Source of the DNA: Chelydra serpentina
Lineage: Eukaryota > Chordata > Testudines > Chelydridae
DNA: 64,000 nt
Direction of reading: 5' to 3'
Assembly (NCBI GenBank): GCA_037349315.1
Contig: JBAIAC010000042.1
Location: forward strand, 806,001-870,000
Numbering within the stretch: position 1 is the first letter of the stretch; each line of letters opens with the position of its first letter. Shown piece by piece: positions 51,573-62,284 of the stretch. The notes beneath the pieces are model-generated. The model saw only the letters and a list, made by a program, of their open reading frames with translations, was not told the origin of the DNA and did no database searches. The position numbers and the translations under genes were made by a program.

Positions 51573-54500
51573 CTGCAACCAGAAGCCGTGGAGCTAGAAT
51601 CAGTCGGTAGCCAAAGCTTGTCTGTCACACTCACAGAGAGGCATAAACTCGCGCTGATTTTGTTAAACTGGGGGCAGCCCCCTGCGTGGATGGATGCTGT
51701 GATTCCGGTTTAAGAGCGTTTTATTTTGTTTTAGCTTATACCAGTTCCCGGCTGACTGACGCTAAACTAGAATAAGCCACTTAAACTGAAAGAAGAATGT
51801 CCAGACAGCCTTTTGCACCGGTTTAACTAAACCGGTATAAAATCACACCTCGAGTCTAACGGGGGCTACGCTGCATGCCGACCAGCCCAGAGACAGACAG
51901 TGGAATTCTCCGCACCAAAGCAGAGCCCTAGAGGCAGTGTTTAACCTGTTCTTTAAAACCTCCCAGGTAACCTCTTCCAGGGCTTAACTACACTGAGAGT
52001 TAGAAAGTTAGGCCGTGTCTACACTCGCATTTTATAGCGCTCTAACTTGCTGGCTCAGAGGTTTGAAAAATCACACACACGCCGAGCGCAGCACGTAGTG
52101 TGGACAGGCTCCGAGTGCTCGGAGCTGCACTCCCAGTGCTCGGCGCTACTCCCCTCGTGGAGGTGGATTTCACAGCGCCAGGGCCGGCCCTAGGTTTTTG
52201 GCCGCCCCAAGCAAAAAAAAACAAAACCCGTTGCCGCCCCCCCCGCAACACCACCCCGCCAAAATGCTGGGGGGGGCAACGGGGAGGGCTGCATACCCGC
52301 CGCCCCGCTTCCCCTGCCAGTGGGGAGCGCGGAACGCCTGCTGCCCCGCTGCCCCGGCGGGGAGCGGAGCACGCCGGCGGCCACGCTGCCCTGGCCGGAG
52401 CGCCGGCGGGGAGCGGAGCACGCCTGCTGCCCCGCTCCCCCGGCGGGAAGCGGAGCACGCCTGCTGCCTCGCTCCCCGGCTGCTCCATTCCCTGGCCGGG
52501 GCGCCGGCGGGTTTTTTGTAAATAAAAAAACAAACAAACAAAAAAAAACCCTTGAGTGCCGCCCCCCTCCAGGTGCCGCCCCAAGCATGTGCTTGGTAGG
52601 CTGGTGCCTGGAGCCGGCCCTGCACAGCGCGCTGGGAGAGCTCTCTTCCAGCGCTCGCGCGCGACCACACTCTCACTTCAAACCGCTGCTGCGGGAACGC
52701 TCCCGTGGCAGCGCTTTGAACTTTGTAGTGTGTACACTTAGCCTTAGACAAATGCCTGTCAGGGCTGGTCTAGGTTTACTTGGTCCTGCCTCAGAGCAGG
52801 GAGCTGGGCTAAATGACCTCTCTCAAGGGCCCTTCCAACCCTACATTTCTATGATTTTGATGATTCTATGAATGGAGTTTGCAATACGATGCTAACCTGT
52901 ATTACACCGTTACGCCACTAGGTGGCGCCATGTGCCACATACCGTAATGACGGTAACCTCACTGGCTCAGCGTTAAAGGATCTTATAGTGACCGCATCTG
53001 GTGTGCGTCTCTATAAAGGAAGCTCTGTAGCCAGTCCATATCTGGCACTGGAGCCTGGCCTGCTAGGGGCAGCCCTGGCCACCTACCCTGTACACGAAGC
53101 ACATGACAGAGTATGTTGGAGAGAGAGAACAGAGGGTGGATAACTGGATGCTAATCTTTAACAACTGCCGGTCAGGGATGTGAAACATGAAAACAGCCTG
53201 GCAGTAATGTGAAACTAAGCCCTGATGTGGGGGAGTGGAGGAGAGGGTTGTAACTGGGCTAAGGTGGTTGCCACCCAGAGCGTAACTTATTATTAATCAG
53301 GTTTATTACGGTATTGCCTGAGGAGCAGAGGAGTGTAGGACCTGATCGCACTAGGTGCTGTACAAACAGAGTCACGTCTCATGGCACTGACAATCGACGT
53401 CGACCTGACAGACACAGGGCGGGGTAGGAGTGGAACACACAAGGCAGCGTGAACAATGGGATGGCAGCAAAGGACACGGCAGTTGCACTATTTATTTTAT
53501 TTGGTGGGTTAGTGAGGAGGAAAGGGGGGGAGGGGGAAAGGACAGAGCAGAAGAGGGGCCGGGGTGGCGTGATGTGCCTGTGAATACGTCTACACTGCAA
53601 ATCAAGCTGTCACTGTAACACCAGTGGGCTAACCCGCACTAACCTTAATCTAGTTAGCGCGAGTGCCCAGGTGGCAGCAGGGACGTCAGTGCGGGCTAGC
53701 CACAGGAGCGTATAGCCTGGACGCTTGGCATGCGTGCACTCAGGTTGCTTGTCCGGCTGCCAGGCCTACCACACACTACAATGACACCTCCAGCTGGGGT
53801 GCAGAAAGACCCTGCCACAGAGCGGGGTAGAGAGAAGGGTTGGAGCGCACAATCAGAGATGAAATCCCGGCTGCACTGGGCCAGAGAGGCAGGTAAGGCT
53901 GCCAGCGTGGTGTTGCTTTTCCAGACCTAAAATACTGTATTCCTGTTAACTAAAGCACGTTGGCTTTCTCTGCAAACAGCTGCTGGCTGCATCGCTCCCT
54001 CAAGGGGTGAAGTCTCTAAGCAGGCAGAGGCTTGAGCTGATGCCCGTTTCAGGAGAGTGGAGCCACGGGGTTCACCCTGCCCCCCGCAACAAACTAAACC
54101 CACAAGGGGTGGAAATGCTGAATTTTCACCTGGTTTTGACCCGTGTACGTTTGTCGGGTTGATCTCCAGTGTTGATCTCTCTGCACTCCGCACTTCCAAC
54201 ACCAATGACTTAGCACTGAGAAAATTTAGAGCCGGAAACAGACTCACCGGTTGTCAAACTCGGTGCCGTTGGGCCACTTCCATGATTCGCTGGGCTCCCT
54301 TCTGAGGCCGATCCAATGGTAAACGCTGCCTTTGTACCGCAGAAGGAACGTCTTCAACACAAACAAAGGGAAAGCCTCTGTCTTTGTGTTTATTGATAAG
54401 CATTTCCATGGCGCTCATCCCCTGAGCACTAGCCGCAGTGAGCACCTCTGGGACTCTCCCCGTTCAGTTCTAGCTTCTGCTGCACACAATGCTGAGCAAC

Positions 54501-57087
54501 GCACGCCCTTTACTGCTTGCCCAGAATTGAAGCTCTTCATAAAAACACCTACCAAGCCTTGAGAGCCCGCTCCTCTCCTCTGGCCGATAGTACAGACAGA
54601 TGCACCTGTATATTCGGGGCTGTTGGGCCGGTTAGGTTTGTGCTGCACGGCTGGACACCTCAGCTACATGGAAACCTAAGGCAGACCCCAGAGACAGTTA
54701 TCGGTCTCGGGCCTTTGGGTTAAGTTCTGTTTTACAGGTGTTTGGGGAATGCTTGTACGTTGTGGGTGTCAGAGTGTGTGACTTGTGACAGATATTGCAA
54801 ACCCCATTTGTACCTGTGGGGACCATTGTATCGCATGGATGAATGGCTTATGTTTGACACCCTGCCCATAACGTCTTCCAGCCTAGACAGAACCTATAAT
54901 GTGAAAAAAAACAGCAGGAGGAGTGGGAGGGGGGGGGCATTTAAAAAAATAACTTTTTAGGCCATTTTCCTCTATCGTCACAAAGCAAAATAGGGCACAA
55001 GCCCCTGTGTCTTTGCTTTAGAGGGGGCACATAAGCGAAAGCACATTGTGCTGTGTAGTGGCTGGGGCGCTGGAAGGCGAAGAGTCGCTTTAGAGTAAAG
55101 GGGAAATGCTTACAACGCTCAAGAGCCGGGCAAAATCAGGCCATCTCTTCAGCCAGCCACTTCTCCTGTACATCCATCCATACGGAAGCACTGGCTGTGC
55201 TGAGCTGGGCAGGGAATGAACCCCGCTTCCATCTCCAGGAGATGAGCAGGGCTGGAGCCATATTTCCCCACTGAATTCCTGCTCAAAGAAATAGCAGGGG
55301 CAGGCTGCCAATGAGCAATTTCAATCACGCACTGGTTGCAAAGCGCCAGCTCCAGCCAGGGACCTGGGAAACCTCATTCACTCTGCCCTCCCGGCACGAG
55401 ACACCCAGGGGCCCCTCACGCTGCAGGGCCTGGGCGCTGTCCCATTGGCTCACATGATAGATTCTGTCTAGGCTGGAAGACGTTATGGGCAGGGGGTCAA
55501 ACATAAGCGCGTCGTCATTGGCTCTGTCATGCCAAGGCTAGTTTATTGCGCTCACAAAACACCCGGGTGTCTCACCATCTCCAGGCCGCTGTCAATCCCC
55601 GCCAGGCAGGCGCCGTGTGAAGAGCAGTAGCTCTGGCTGGCGGTCCAATTCCTTTCGTCCTCGGAGAAGAAGTAGCACTGTCTTTGGTAGCCGACCCAGC
55701 CATCCGGACATGATGGGACGTCCGCACAGTCCAAACACGGTTTAGCGGTTCTGACTGAAACAGCGAACGTAACACAGGGTAAGAAGCTGCCCCCTGATCT
55801 CTGTATCCAAAGGTAACATGTAGAATAATCCCCTTAGACCAAGGCCTCAGAGAATCCCCTAAGCCGCTCTGGCTATTGCTTGGATGCAGTGGTGGGCCGT
55901 GACGTTTTCAGTAAGGCAATTCCACACTCGCATGCAGGACATAACCTCACCGTCCAAACATTTAACAAATGGGGGTGGGGGGGTCACCAAAGACGCAACT
56001 CGCTTGGGACGCCATTAGGTCAAGGGCCAGCCCCCTTCCCATTTTTCAACCAGCATTAAAAAAGAAGTAGGAGGCAACTACAGGAGCTAAGAACCGGGAA
56101 GCCGCTTGGCTAAGCTTCCCCTAGTGGCTGCGGCGCTACGCTGGCTCCCCCGGAGCTCGAGTCACGAGGACGTCAGTTACGGCCCTGGAAACGTGCGCTC
56201 GAGCCAGCTCCAGATCCGAACAGAAAACGCAGAGAGCGGATCCATAAGAGCTGCGCGCTCACCTGCCATGGCAGCTGTGGTAGCGATTAAACCCGAGAGG
56301 AGGACGGTGACGGTGACTGTTGCAAGGATTTTAAGTGTTCTGGTTTTCCTGAATCCGTAACCTGAAAGAGACCAACATATTAACACTCCCGGGGCTGCTG
56401 CAGCGGGGAGGGACCGGAGTTATTTATTTACCATGGCCCAGTGCAGAGACAGAGGACAGTTTGCACACCCCCTCGTCAAGCAAATGGAAGGTCACTAGCT
56501 GCTTGGTAGATCAGAGTTTGTAGCTGTCTCTGATCTACCCTGCACTGAATACGGGATTACGAATTTCCTCCTGAGCTTTTCGACAGTACTTACCAGCGTA
56601 GTAACTCGGCGAGAGATTTAAACAAGTCATGATCAGAGACCGGCATGGAACAAGCCAACCTACTCCCTGCACAGCTACGCTTGTGCCGTCATGTCCCAGC
56701 GAAACAAACTGGGATATTCAGCCCTGAACCAGAGGGGGAGAGAACCAGGGCCGCAGTCCCAAACGGGTGCAGCTGGCAAGCCCACAAAATGCCCCTGCAC
56801 CGTTACAGAGCCATAAGCGCCCAGCTGCAGGGAAAGTGGTAGCAGTAGCTGCAAAGTGGTGTTCATAGGAAGCCGACGGGGTGATCAGATCCCGGCTGCG
56901 TTCGCAGGCAGGCGTTTGGGCTGCTGCACCGAACACTGAAAATATGGCTTCATCTGCATAAGTCGCAGTGTTTCTCCCAGGCAGAGGGGCTCCGCCTACC
57001 TTGGTCCTTTCCTCGCTCTTGGTCTCCATTGCTATTAAGGGGCACGTCCAGCTGCTGTTCCTTACAGATACCCATGCCATTGTACAT
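51404..57087 (-). CDS. CLEC2-like C-type lectin (CLEC2D/B-lec type), complete
   Basis: Five exons on the minus strand: 57087-57000 (cytoplasmic tail), 56361-56263 (membrane anchor), 55754-55576, 54351-54248 and 51572-51404 (CTLD). Splice sites are all GT-AG and phases 1, 1, 0, 2 match. The frame is 639 bp for 212 residues with no lesion. The tail is short and polar, the membrane helix spans about residues 41-62, and the NK-type CTLD starts near Cys69. It shows CPDGWVGY, FLLRYKG, HWIGLRREP, GGGDCAYLND and NWICAKPD. Two N-glycosylation sites are visible (NWT and NGT). CLEC2 proteins are type-II surface ligands of NKR-P1 receptors, and the KLRB1-like gene lies 2.4 kb away tail-to-tail. No ITIM is present in the tail. 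Which vertebrate CLEC2 member is closest cannot be settled here. Confidence 0.92.
52011..52743. mobile_element. PIF/Harbinger-like MITE with a hAT-like element nested in it
   Basis: Ends GGCCGTGTCTACACTCGC and TGTGTACACTTAGCC are imperfect inverted repeats flanked by TTA (52008-52010 and 52744-52746). Removing the inner element (52179-52622) leaves about 280 bp, similar in size to the MITE at 475-771. Confidence 0.85.
52179..52622. mobile_element. hAT-like MITE with internal minisatellite
   Basis: 444 bp, with ends CAGGGCCGGCCCTAGG and GGAGCCGGCCCTG and perfect 8-bp duplications CACAGCGC (52171-52178 and 52623-52630). From about 52300 to 52510 a GC-rich unit (GGCGGGGAGCGGAGCACGCC and variants) is repeated several times. 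Confidence 0.92.
54248..54351 (-). CDS. CLEC2-like exon 4: CTLD part 2
   Basis: 104 bp, phase 0 to 2. It encodes TFLLRYKGSVYHWIGLRREP and WKWPNGTEF. The acceptor is GTGTTGAAG, with a purine-rich final base pair but conserved frame, and the donor is CG/GTGAGT. Confidence 0.92.
55576..55754 (-). CDS. CLEC2-like exon 3: CTLD part 1
   Basis: 179 bp, phase 1 to 0. It encodes the extracellular start with several Cys (AKPCLDCADVPSCPDGWVGY), the CYFFSEDERNWTASQSYCSS segment and ends GIDSGLEM before GTGAGA. Confidence 0.94.
56263..56361 (-). CDS. CLEC2-like exon 2: transmembrane segment
   Basis: 99 bp, phase 1 to 1, from TCTTTCAG to GCAG/GTGAGC. It encodes GYGFRKTRTLKILATVTVTV and then a hydrophobic run ending in TTAAMA, with basic residues just before the helix, as expected for a type-II orientation. 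Confidence 0.92.
56600..56636 (-). CDS. Possible alternative first exon
   Basis: The minus strand shows ATG at about 56630 followed by TCLNLSPSYYA and a strong donor GCTG/GTAAGT at phase 1. That phase would also join the membrane exon in frame. No acceptor is evident on its upstream side, so if used it would be an alternative first exon with its own promoter. The evidence is phase and donor only. Confidence 0.35.
57000..57087 (-). CDS. CLEC2-like exon 1: cytoplasmic tail
   Basis: The ATG at 57087 opens MYNGMGICKEQQLDVPLNSN and runs 29 codons plus one base to AAG/GTAGGC. A second in-frame ATG (Met5) is equally plausible as the start. The acidic, hydrophilic tail and phase 1 exit fit a type-II lectin. 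An alternative first exon at 56636-56600 is possible. Confidence 0.75.
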
Positions 57088-57351
57088 CCTTTGTCTTTCT
57101 GTATCATTCTCTATTAAAAAAAAATCACAATTCTGCTTGAGCTTGCTATAGTCACAATACCAATGAAGCTGATGTAACTGAATGATTAGAGGGGGGAAAT
57201 TCTCTGTGGTGTGTTTCCTGTGTGCATTGTACAGCAGCTTGTGTTGTTATTATTTATCTGCATTACATTAGGGCCCGGCCCCCTTTGTGCTACACGCTTC
57301 ACACACAACTAACAAAAAGCTGTTCTCTGCCCCAGAGAGCTTACAGTCTAA

Positions 57352-57637
57352 AGGCAGGTCTACACTTAAAATGCTGCGTCGGCGCAGTTGCGCCACTGTA
57401 GCACTTTAATGAAGATGCTCTAAGCCAATGGGCGAGAGCTCTCCAGTCAGCCAATAGGATACTTACTCCACCTCCCCGAGAGGCGGTAGATATGTTGACA
57501 GGAGCAGTACTCCCGTTGACATAGTGCTGTCTACACTGGGGGTAGGCCGGTATAACTACATCACTCAGGCGTGTGGATTTTTCACACCCCTGAGCGACAT
57601 AATTATACCAATATACGGCTGTAGTGTAAAACTAACC
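57352..57637. mobile_element. PIF/Harbinger-like MITE
   Basis: Left end GGCAGGTCTACACTTA and right end (inverted) GGTTAGTTTTACACTAC lie in the shared flank word CTAAAG, which contains a TAA target duplication. It is inserted in an old repeat trace (GAGAGCTTACAGTCTAAA). Confidence 0.7.
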
Positions 57638-58202
57638 TAAAGACCCCAATCCTGCAAACACTTACATGTCTATTTAACATCACACCCTGAGCAGTCTCAC
57701 TGAAGCCAATGGGGCTACTCACAGCACATAAAGCTAAGCATGTGCATTAATTTTGGCAGGATCAGAGCCAACCTATAAGACAAGAGGCAGCAGGTGACTC
57801 CGACAACAAGATGGGAGAAGCCCTGAAATAATTCTAATGACTGTAACTAGTACATCATCGGTTCCCCTGTATATTCAGTCAAGTTCCTGTCGTTTTGTTT
57901 CACGTGTGTCTTTCACTCAGCAAAAAGGGAGCGAAAAACCAGCTAATGACAAAAGGACATTTGGTTGTAAAAAACCTGGCAGGGAGACTCCGGGTTAAGT
58001 GCAGAAAACCGCAGCTGATTTTATCTTATTTATTAAAACTGATTTGGTTTCAGATTGACTGTATCTAAGGGAACCTTAAGTTTTTCTCCCTTCCAGATTT
58101 GTTTCATACCAGACAATACGTTGCTGCCAGGGGCCAAGATCAGGAATTGCAGGGGGTAATGTCAGTTATGGGGAAGTGAAGGGATCACCAGTGAAGGGAA
58201 AA
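57638..58202. other. Unassigned intergenic DNA upstream of the CLEC2-like gene
   Basis: No coding or RNA feature was recognised. Confidence 0.4.
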
Positions 58203-58231
58203 CAGTGTTTCTCAATCAGGGGGATCACAGG

Positions 58232-58620
58232 CAGAGCCGTCCCTTGGGTAGGGTGAATCGGGGCAACCGCTCCGCACCCCACGCTTTGGGGGCTCCGTCG
58301 GCTGGTGCAATTGGCCAGCGCTGTCAGTCCTGGAAGATGAATCTGTCACTTCCGCAGGGCCCACCATCTTGTTGGCAGTTAGTGGAGACACGGCGCCCAG
58401 CTCGGCCGCCCGTGTTTTGGTGCAGCGAGTCCCCCCGCCCCGGCTGGAGCCCTGAGCCACCGTGGCCAACAATAGCCCCACGGAAGGCACCAGCAGCGGC
58501 AGGCAGCCCAGCACCAGGCCGGATCCGGCCCGCCGGCCCAGCCGCCTGTGCAGAGCAGGGCCCCAAAGCCGGTGGGGGCTGATTTGTCCCAGGCCCTGCA
58601 CCCCCCTAGGGACGGCCCTG
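58232..58620. mobile_element. hAT-like MITE nested in the outer element
   Basis: Ends CAGAGCCGTCCCTTGGG and CCTAGGGACGGCCCTG are inverted. Flanks ATCACAGG and GTCGCGGG differ only by three A/G changes and may be a decayed 8-bp duplication. Related to 2570-2729. Confidence 0.65.
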
Positions 58621-58651
58621 GTCGCGGGATGGGTTTAGGAGGTCACAAGAG

Positions 58652-58867
58652 CAGGGTCGGCGTTAGGGGGTGGCACACAGGGCGATTGCCCATGGCCCCC
58701 TCCACAAGGGGGCCCCACGAAATTACATTACATGCTTCCGCCCTGGGCGGTGGGGCTCAGGGCTGAAGCCGAAGGCTGAGCCCCACTGCCCAGGCCGGAA
58801 GCAAATAACTTAGCTTCACGGGGCCCTGGGCAATTGCCCTGCTTGCCACCCCCTAATGCCAGCTTTG
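58652..58867. mobile_element. MITE with GGCGTTAGGGGGTGGCA ends
   Basis: The left end CAGGGTCGGCGTTAGGGG is inverted in CCCCTAATGCCAGCTTTG at the right end. It contains an inner GGGCAATTGCCC palindrome and its partner GGGCGATTGCCC. Confidence 0.6.
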
Positions 58868-59014
58868 AGCCTTATTCAGAATTTACTTAATGATATTTAA
58901 GGGGCGGGGGGTCACAATTTTTCCAAGTCTTAGTTTAAGGGGGGAGGGGTCCACAATTTTTTTTAAAATCCATTCCAAAGGGCGTCGCCCGCACACAAAG
59001 GCTGAGAAACACTC

Positions 59015-60550
59015 TCCTAAAGCAAAGGTCAGTTCAATAGCAGGATGTGTTTCGAAATACTTTTACTTTTACTACTGATCTGAATCACAAGCACTGCAAG
59101 GGGTCCCTTCCCCCAGCCTGTCTTCTCTTCGGACTGAAACTCATTGCAGTCCCCAAAAGAGGCTCCGTTTAGAGGCCAGACCTGTCTCATTCCTATTCTT
59201 GGTGTTGATACTGCCTAGTATACAGGTGTGCGCTTAGATTCTCCCCTCCCCGCAACCCCTGTCTCTCCCCTCTCTCTGCCCCTCTCCACCCCGCAGCTAA
59301 ATCACCCCTACGCTTTGCAATATGACTCAGATCCCCCTCGCTCCACTCCCTAAATAATGAACAAGTATCAGAACCGGGCCCCTGCTCCCCACTTCACCCT
59401 GATCCCGGAGAAGTGAACTCACCGAGTCCCGGGACTGAAAGAGAAAGAACGATTGTGGGTGCTGAACTATATATGGGGAAACTCCACCTATGTGCTGGAG
59501 GACGGCCAACAAAGCCGCAGCAGCGTAGCTACTGGGAGTTGCCTGCTGGGGAGGGGAGACAGGCATCAATTTGTTTTTGTGGGGAGAAAGGGGAGGCAGT
59601 GGAGTGAAGCACAAAGCTGGCGCTGTGGGTAGGGCACTGGCTGGACACCTGGATTTGGGTCCTAGCTCTGTCCCAGACTCCCTGTGTGACCATTAGCCCT
59701 CTACAAGGACAACAGCCCTATCCTACCTCACAGTGTAAATACAGTAAAGATTGTGAGCTACCGACTGCAGCAAGGAAAGTACCATAGATGGAGAAAGGTG
59801 TAGGTGATCAGGGGCTGTCTAAGAAGGAATGTTGTGACACAGTCTCATCCCTCCTTGTTGGGAACAGCCCCGTTCAGTGAGGAAAGCAAATGGGGGGGAA
59901 AGCTAATGGGGGGAAAGCAAATGGGGGGAAAGCAATTTTCAATTCTCTGTTCCGAAAACACCAACACAAATCCTGTGTCAGGGCAAAATCATGAGCTACG
60001 GCAGAGGCACAGCGCACGCTTATCATTGTATACAGAGCGCAGAGGAATAGGCGCCGACTCCGTGGGTGCTCCGGGGCTGGATCCCCCTGAGGAGAAACAG
60101 ACGTTGGAGCAGCTCCTTAAGGGAAACAGAGACTTGGAGAGTGGAGGAGAACCAGCAATCAGAGCTTCCCTGCTTAGGAACAGGCTGGAGAGAGATGCCG
60201 AGATGCAGAATTTCAGTGGTGGGTGTAACTGCCCCCTGCCCCCCCGGGCATCAGGGGCCTAATTGCTCCAATGGACTCAGCTCCTACCTCCAGCGAGTGC
60301 TCTCTTGTGTGGCAGTTGCACGTGAGTTTTTAGGACGGCACATGTCGTATCCCCTTAAACATTTGGCTCACGTCTCCCTGGGTCGCTCCTGTCACTGCTC
60401 TTTCCTTCTGTTTGTTTGTAAGGGTCAGATCCTCCCTCCCGTGTGTGAGCAGCAGGCCCGCTGAGGCGTACACACCGAACACACGCAGAGCCCTGCCTCT
60501 GTGCAGGGCAAGGAGCAGGTGTAGCTGCCTGTGACCACAGCGCATTCATT
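59015..60550. other. Intergenic DNA with repeat scraps
   Basis: It contains a MIR-like trace (about 59610-59800), a short tandem run of GGGGGGAAAGCAAAT-like units near 59890-59935, and one end of the CATAGGCGCC MITE family near 60045. The 152-codon frame 59804-60262 crosses these scraps and is not taken as a gene. Confidence 0.45.
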
Positions 60551-60554
60551 TGTG

Positions 60555-60880
60555 TGTTGCCAGGGCACTTATCATGCCATCAGAAATGTGGCTTTGGATG
60601 CTAGGCATGAGGATTTGCTAAGATTGAACTCCCACAGGGGTTCCCTGGATTCACTCTCCCTGGACCAGAGGCTCTCTTCCAAAATTCCCTCCTACCTTCT
60701 GTTATTAATTATGACAGCCCTGGATATTCATGTTAATCATATAAATGCCTAAATTCTTGTTCTCAATTTCCTGTGGCAGTGAGTTCTGAAGTCTAATTAT
60801 ACATTGGCTGGGGAAATGGTTCTTTTCCCACCTTTTTAATCTCATTGAGTCCACTTGTTCTTGTGTTATGAAACAAGGAG
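60555..60880 (-). mobile_element. Old CR1/L3-like LINE 3' fragment
   Basis: GTGGCAGTGAGTTCTGAAGTC and CTCATTGAGTCCACTTGTTC are variants of the same minus-strand LINE signature seen near 7060, 11650 and 51170. Confidence 0.5.
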
Positions 60881-60884
60881 GACA

Positions 60885-61160
60885 CTGGGAAGGAGCTAAC
60901 TACCCCTTTAAGGGACAGGCAAGAGGCTACAGCTGGGACAGCCTGCGGTGTAATCAAGGAGGCCCTGCTCCACCCTAGGCCTGGGCTTTATAAAGAGGAA
61001 GAGGGAGCTGGAGGAGAGCAGAAGCCATGTAGGCTGTAGCAGGTTCTTTCAAGTGCTGGAGACCAACCTGAGATTTGGCTTTATGAAGGTTAACTTTGGG
61101 ATCCCTGACCCTGAGGTGAGGATCATATGAACTGTTTATTGTAATTGCTCCTGTCCTGAA
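60885..61160 (+). mobile_element. LTR-like fragment
   Basis: GC-rich promoter-like DNA with a GGCTTTATAAAGAGG box near 60986, in a setting similar to the LTRs at 29536 and 9262. Ends are undefined. Confidence 0.35.
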
Positions 61161-62284
61161 GCCTTATTTAAAAAGGGACGTGCTGTTTTGTTAATTAGTG
61201 TTGGCTTCTCCTTGCCCATGGCTGTTAAAGCAAATGTACTGCTGCCAATCAAGGGAAACTAAGGAGGGGCACACCCAGAGTGCCACACCAGGCCACAAGG
61301 GGGTGTGCAAGGACTGTCTACACCTTTACCAACAAAAGCTCCTAATGTACCTTCCCTGTTCCATCCATTATTGTATACACCAGTGGGTCTCAGTCAGGGA
61401 TAGGTGTTCCCCTGGGGGTACTCGGAGGTCTTCCAGGGGTTCCATCACCTCCTCTAGATATTTGCCTAGTTGTACAACAGGCTACATTAAAAAGCACTAC
61501 CAAAGTCAGGACAAACTAAAATTTCATACAATGACTTGTTTATCCTGCTCTATATACTATACAAATATTGTACTTACCTTTTAGTGTATTCTAAAATTGA
61601 TTTATTTTATAATTGTATGGTAAAAATGAGAGTCAAACTCCTTCTCCCCCCCCCAACCCAGGAACTATAAACATTGCCAGGAATTGCTCCGAGGTGACTT
61701 TCTTTGCAGTGAAGGGGTTAAATTCCAGGGAGGGACTTCAAGTGGTTTTGTTTAACCCTCTCCCTGCTGCTTTACCTGGCAAAAAAAACCTGGATCCAGA
61801 TGTAAATGATCTTTGGGAGCAAGACCCTCATCTTAAGTCCAGCAGGTCACCCCCAGTTATGAGGGTCTGATTCCCCTTAGTGGCCATTCCATAGAATTGA
61901 CTGAATTACTGCACCACTCTTAAACCTCTTCATCCCTCTCCTGTTGCATTAAATGTGTAACCAGCAGCCTCGAGGCCAGGGTAACTCACTGCCACAGACT
62001 GTTACTGAGGCCCAGAGCTCAGCAGGATTCATAGAAGGATGGGACCTTGACATGGATAATGAGACCATCCAGAGTTATCCTGGAGAGGGTTCAGTGTCTA
62101 TGAACCCTCCTGCTTCAGGCCGTGAGCCAGCCACTGAGAGAAGTGTCCTCCTGACCCCTCCGGGCAGGCTATTCTCTCTGAATCCGGGTACGAATAGAAG
62201 GAATATGAACCTTCCTGCTTTGGGGGCTAGCCAGCCTCTGACTGCATTTTGGAGGAAACGTTCTCTGGAGCAGGCTCTCTCACT
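61161..62284. other. Unassigned DNA
   Basis: No gene was recognised. A CAGTGGGTCTCAGTCAGGG start near 61382 resembles a hAT/Charlie-like terminus, but the partner end was not found. Confidence 0.35.

Larger units (their letters stand above)
51573..54247 (-). other. CLEC2-like intron 4
   Basis: The intron contains the nested Harbinger/hAT element at 52011-52743 and a CR1 tail scrap near 52780-52870 (TTCTATGATT words). A further MITE-like end (ACGTCTACACTGCAAATC) lies near 53588. Long frames at 52042-52871 on both strands come from the GC-rich tandem interior of the hAT element. Confidence 0.75.
58203..59014. mobile_element. hAT-like element interrupted by two further MITEs
   Basis: The outer ends CAGTGTTTCTCA (58203) and TGAGAAACACT (about 59003) are inverted repeats of a hAT/Charlie-like type. 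Two other inverted-end elements lie inside, at 58232-58620 and 58652-58867. The outer target duplication is not recognisable. Confidence 0.6.

Noticed and set aside
52042..52871. Several long overlapping frames on both strands
   Set aside because: They lie within a hAT-like MITE with 8-bp target duplications and an internal GC-rich minisatellite. They overlap each other in all frames, so none is a credible gene.
59804..60464. Overlapping 152- and 132-codon plus-strand frames
   Set aside because: They cross a purine tandem run and a MITE end. No domain, and the frames disagree in the shared part.
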